From Rubrobacter marinus (GTDB taxonomy: Bacteria > Actinomycetota > Rubrobacteria > Rubrobacterales > Rubrobacteraceae), in assembly GCF_011492965.1 (NCBI RefSeq), contig NZ_CP045121.1, forward strand, positions 1,612,001 to 1,676,000: DNA of 64,000 nucleotides. The letters are read 5' to 3'. The notes below the pieces were generated by a model, which did no database searches, was not told the origin of the DNA, and saw only the letters and a program-made list of their open reading frames with translations. Made by a program: the position numbers and the translations under genes. Positions 63,527-64,000 of this stretch are shown here, piece after piece (position 1 is the stretch's first letter; each line of letters begins with the position of its first letter).

Positions 63527-64000
63527 GCGGGCTGCTCGAGGCGCTGGCGCAGGGGGCGGAGGTCTTCGACCTCGCGCAGCCCCTCTCCGCCCAGACGCCC
63601 TCCTCGCCCAACCACCCCGGCTTCAAGATGTCGCTCATGCGGCGTCACGGGGATTCCGTCCGCGAGGACGGCAGCTCGGCGGCCAACGAGATGATCGTCA
63701 CCGGGGGCCACGTCGGCACCCACGTGGACGCCCTCGCCCACGTCTCCTACGAGGGCAAGCTCTACGGCGGGGTCTCGGCCGAGGACGCCCAGCGCGGCGG
63801 GCGCTTCTCGGAGCTCGGGGTGGACCGGATCGCCCCGATGGTCTGCCGCGGCGTCCTCCTCGACGTGGCGGGCCTGCACGGCGCCGAGACGCTGCCCGGC
63901 GGCTACGGCGTCACGGAGGACGACCTCTCCGCGGCGGCGGAGAAGGCCGGGGTGGAGGTCCGCGCCGGGGACGTCGCGCTGGTCCGAACCGGCTGGGCCG
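63523..64000 (+). CDS. Cyclase family protein (kynurenine formamidase-like), cut by window end
   Basis: First about 159 residues. EVFDLAQPLSAQTPSSPNHPG and the metal motif GGHVGTHVDALAHVS (HxGTHxDxxxH) define the PF04199-type fold of kynurenine formamidases and isatin/hydantoin-associated hydrolases. GTG at 63523 overlaps the lyase stop. It would hydrolyse a formamide, lactone or imide bond, adding another ring- or amide-opening activity to this cluster. Confidence 0.88.
   Translation, partial: MSGLLEALAQGAEVFDLAQPLSAQTPSSPNHPGFKMSLMRRHGDSVREDGSSAANEMIVTGGHVGTHVDALAHVSYEGKLYGGVSAEDAQRGGRFSELGVDRIAPMVCRGVLLDVAGLHGAETLPGGYGVTEDDLSAAAEKAGVEVRAGDVALVRTGWA

Noticed and set aside
1..64000. CRISPR array, prophage, insertion sequence, integron or tRNA
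   Set aside because: No regularly spaced repeats, transposase or integrase motifs, terminal inverted repeats or cloverleaf sequences were found on reading both strands.

Overview
The window is very GC-rich, with G/C at almost every third codon position, frequent GTG and TTG starts, heavy use of AGG for Arg and ATA for Ile, and genes packed with 4-base stop/start overlaps. Together with the gene content (CUT2 sugar ABC importer, many class III CoA-transferases, MmgE/PrpD proteins, MHS transporters) this suggests a Rubrobacter-like actinobacterium; the genus is an inference. No rRNA, tRNA, CRISPR array, integrase or transposase was found. Nearly everything is catabolic: this is an accessory degradation island, not a core region.

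Layout. (1) 1-6153: an amidase cut by the window edge, then an operon of acyl-CoA dehydrogenase, MaoC hydratase, class III CoA-transferase, HutC-type GntR regulator and CitE-like lyase, the enzyme set expected for a C5 dicarboxylate (itaconate/mesaconate/citramalate type). (2) 6716-20812: a sugar or glycoside cluster with ROK regulator, two alpha/beta hydrolases, a GMC oxidoreductase with its gluconate-2-dehydrogenase-type small subunit, two xylose-isomerase-like TIM barrels, a glycosidase-like protein, a sugar ABC importer and a Gfo/Idh/MocA oxidoreductase. (3) 21280-32114: an AbrB-family membrane protein, then a divergon around an IclR gene. Leftward lie iclR, pyrK-like, pyrD-like and an MFS transporter; rightward lie a dihydroorotase-like amidohydrolase, MmgE/PrpD, an OPRT-like protein, an N-carbamoyl-amino-acid hydrolase and a second PRTase-like protein. 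The logic is orotate/dihydroorotate, or a related cyclic ureide, broken down to an amino acid.

(4) 32111-46460: fourteen genes on the minus strand behind one promoter with GTATAC operator boxes. They include two MmgE/PrpD, two fumarate-reductase-type flavoproteins, a GntR/FCD regulator, a hydantoinase-like cyclic amidohydrolase, an isochorismatase-type amidase, a PrpB-like lyase, an MHS transporter, cupin, MBL, asparaginase and an ornithine cyclodeaminase homologue. (5) 46461-50218: sparse, with a small membrane protein, a monooxygenase, a UlaG-like MBL protein, ohr and a decayed FCD regulator. (6) 50219-57327: SDR, two-subunit fumarase/tartrate dehydratase, CoA-transferase, GST, aldehyde dehydrogenase and MHS transporter. 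(7) 57612-64000: a second flavoprotein plus hydantoinase pair, divergent from IclR, CoA-transferase, CitE-like lyase and a cyclase cut by the window end.

An important caveat: at least 31 places in 13 genes need exactly one extra G or C inside a G/C run to restore a conserved protein. All are losses, all are in G/C runs, and in several genes reinstating the bases gives the usual family length. This looks like homopolymer under-calling in the assembly rather than gene decay, so those genes are described as single intact genes with their break positions.
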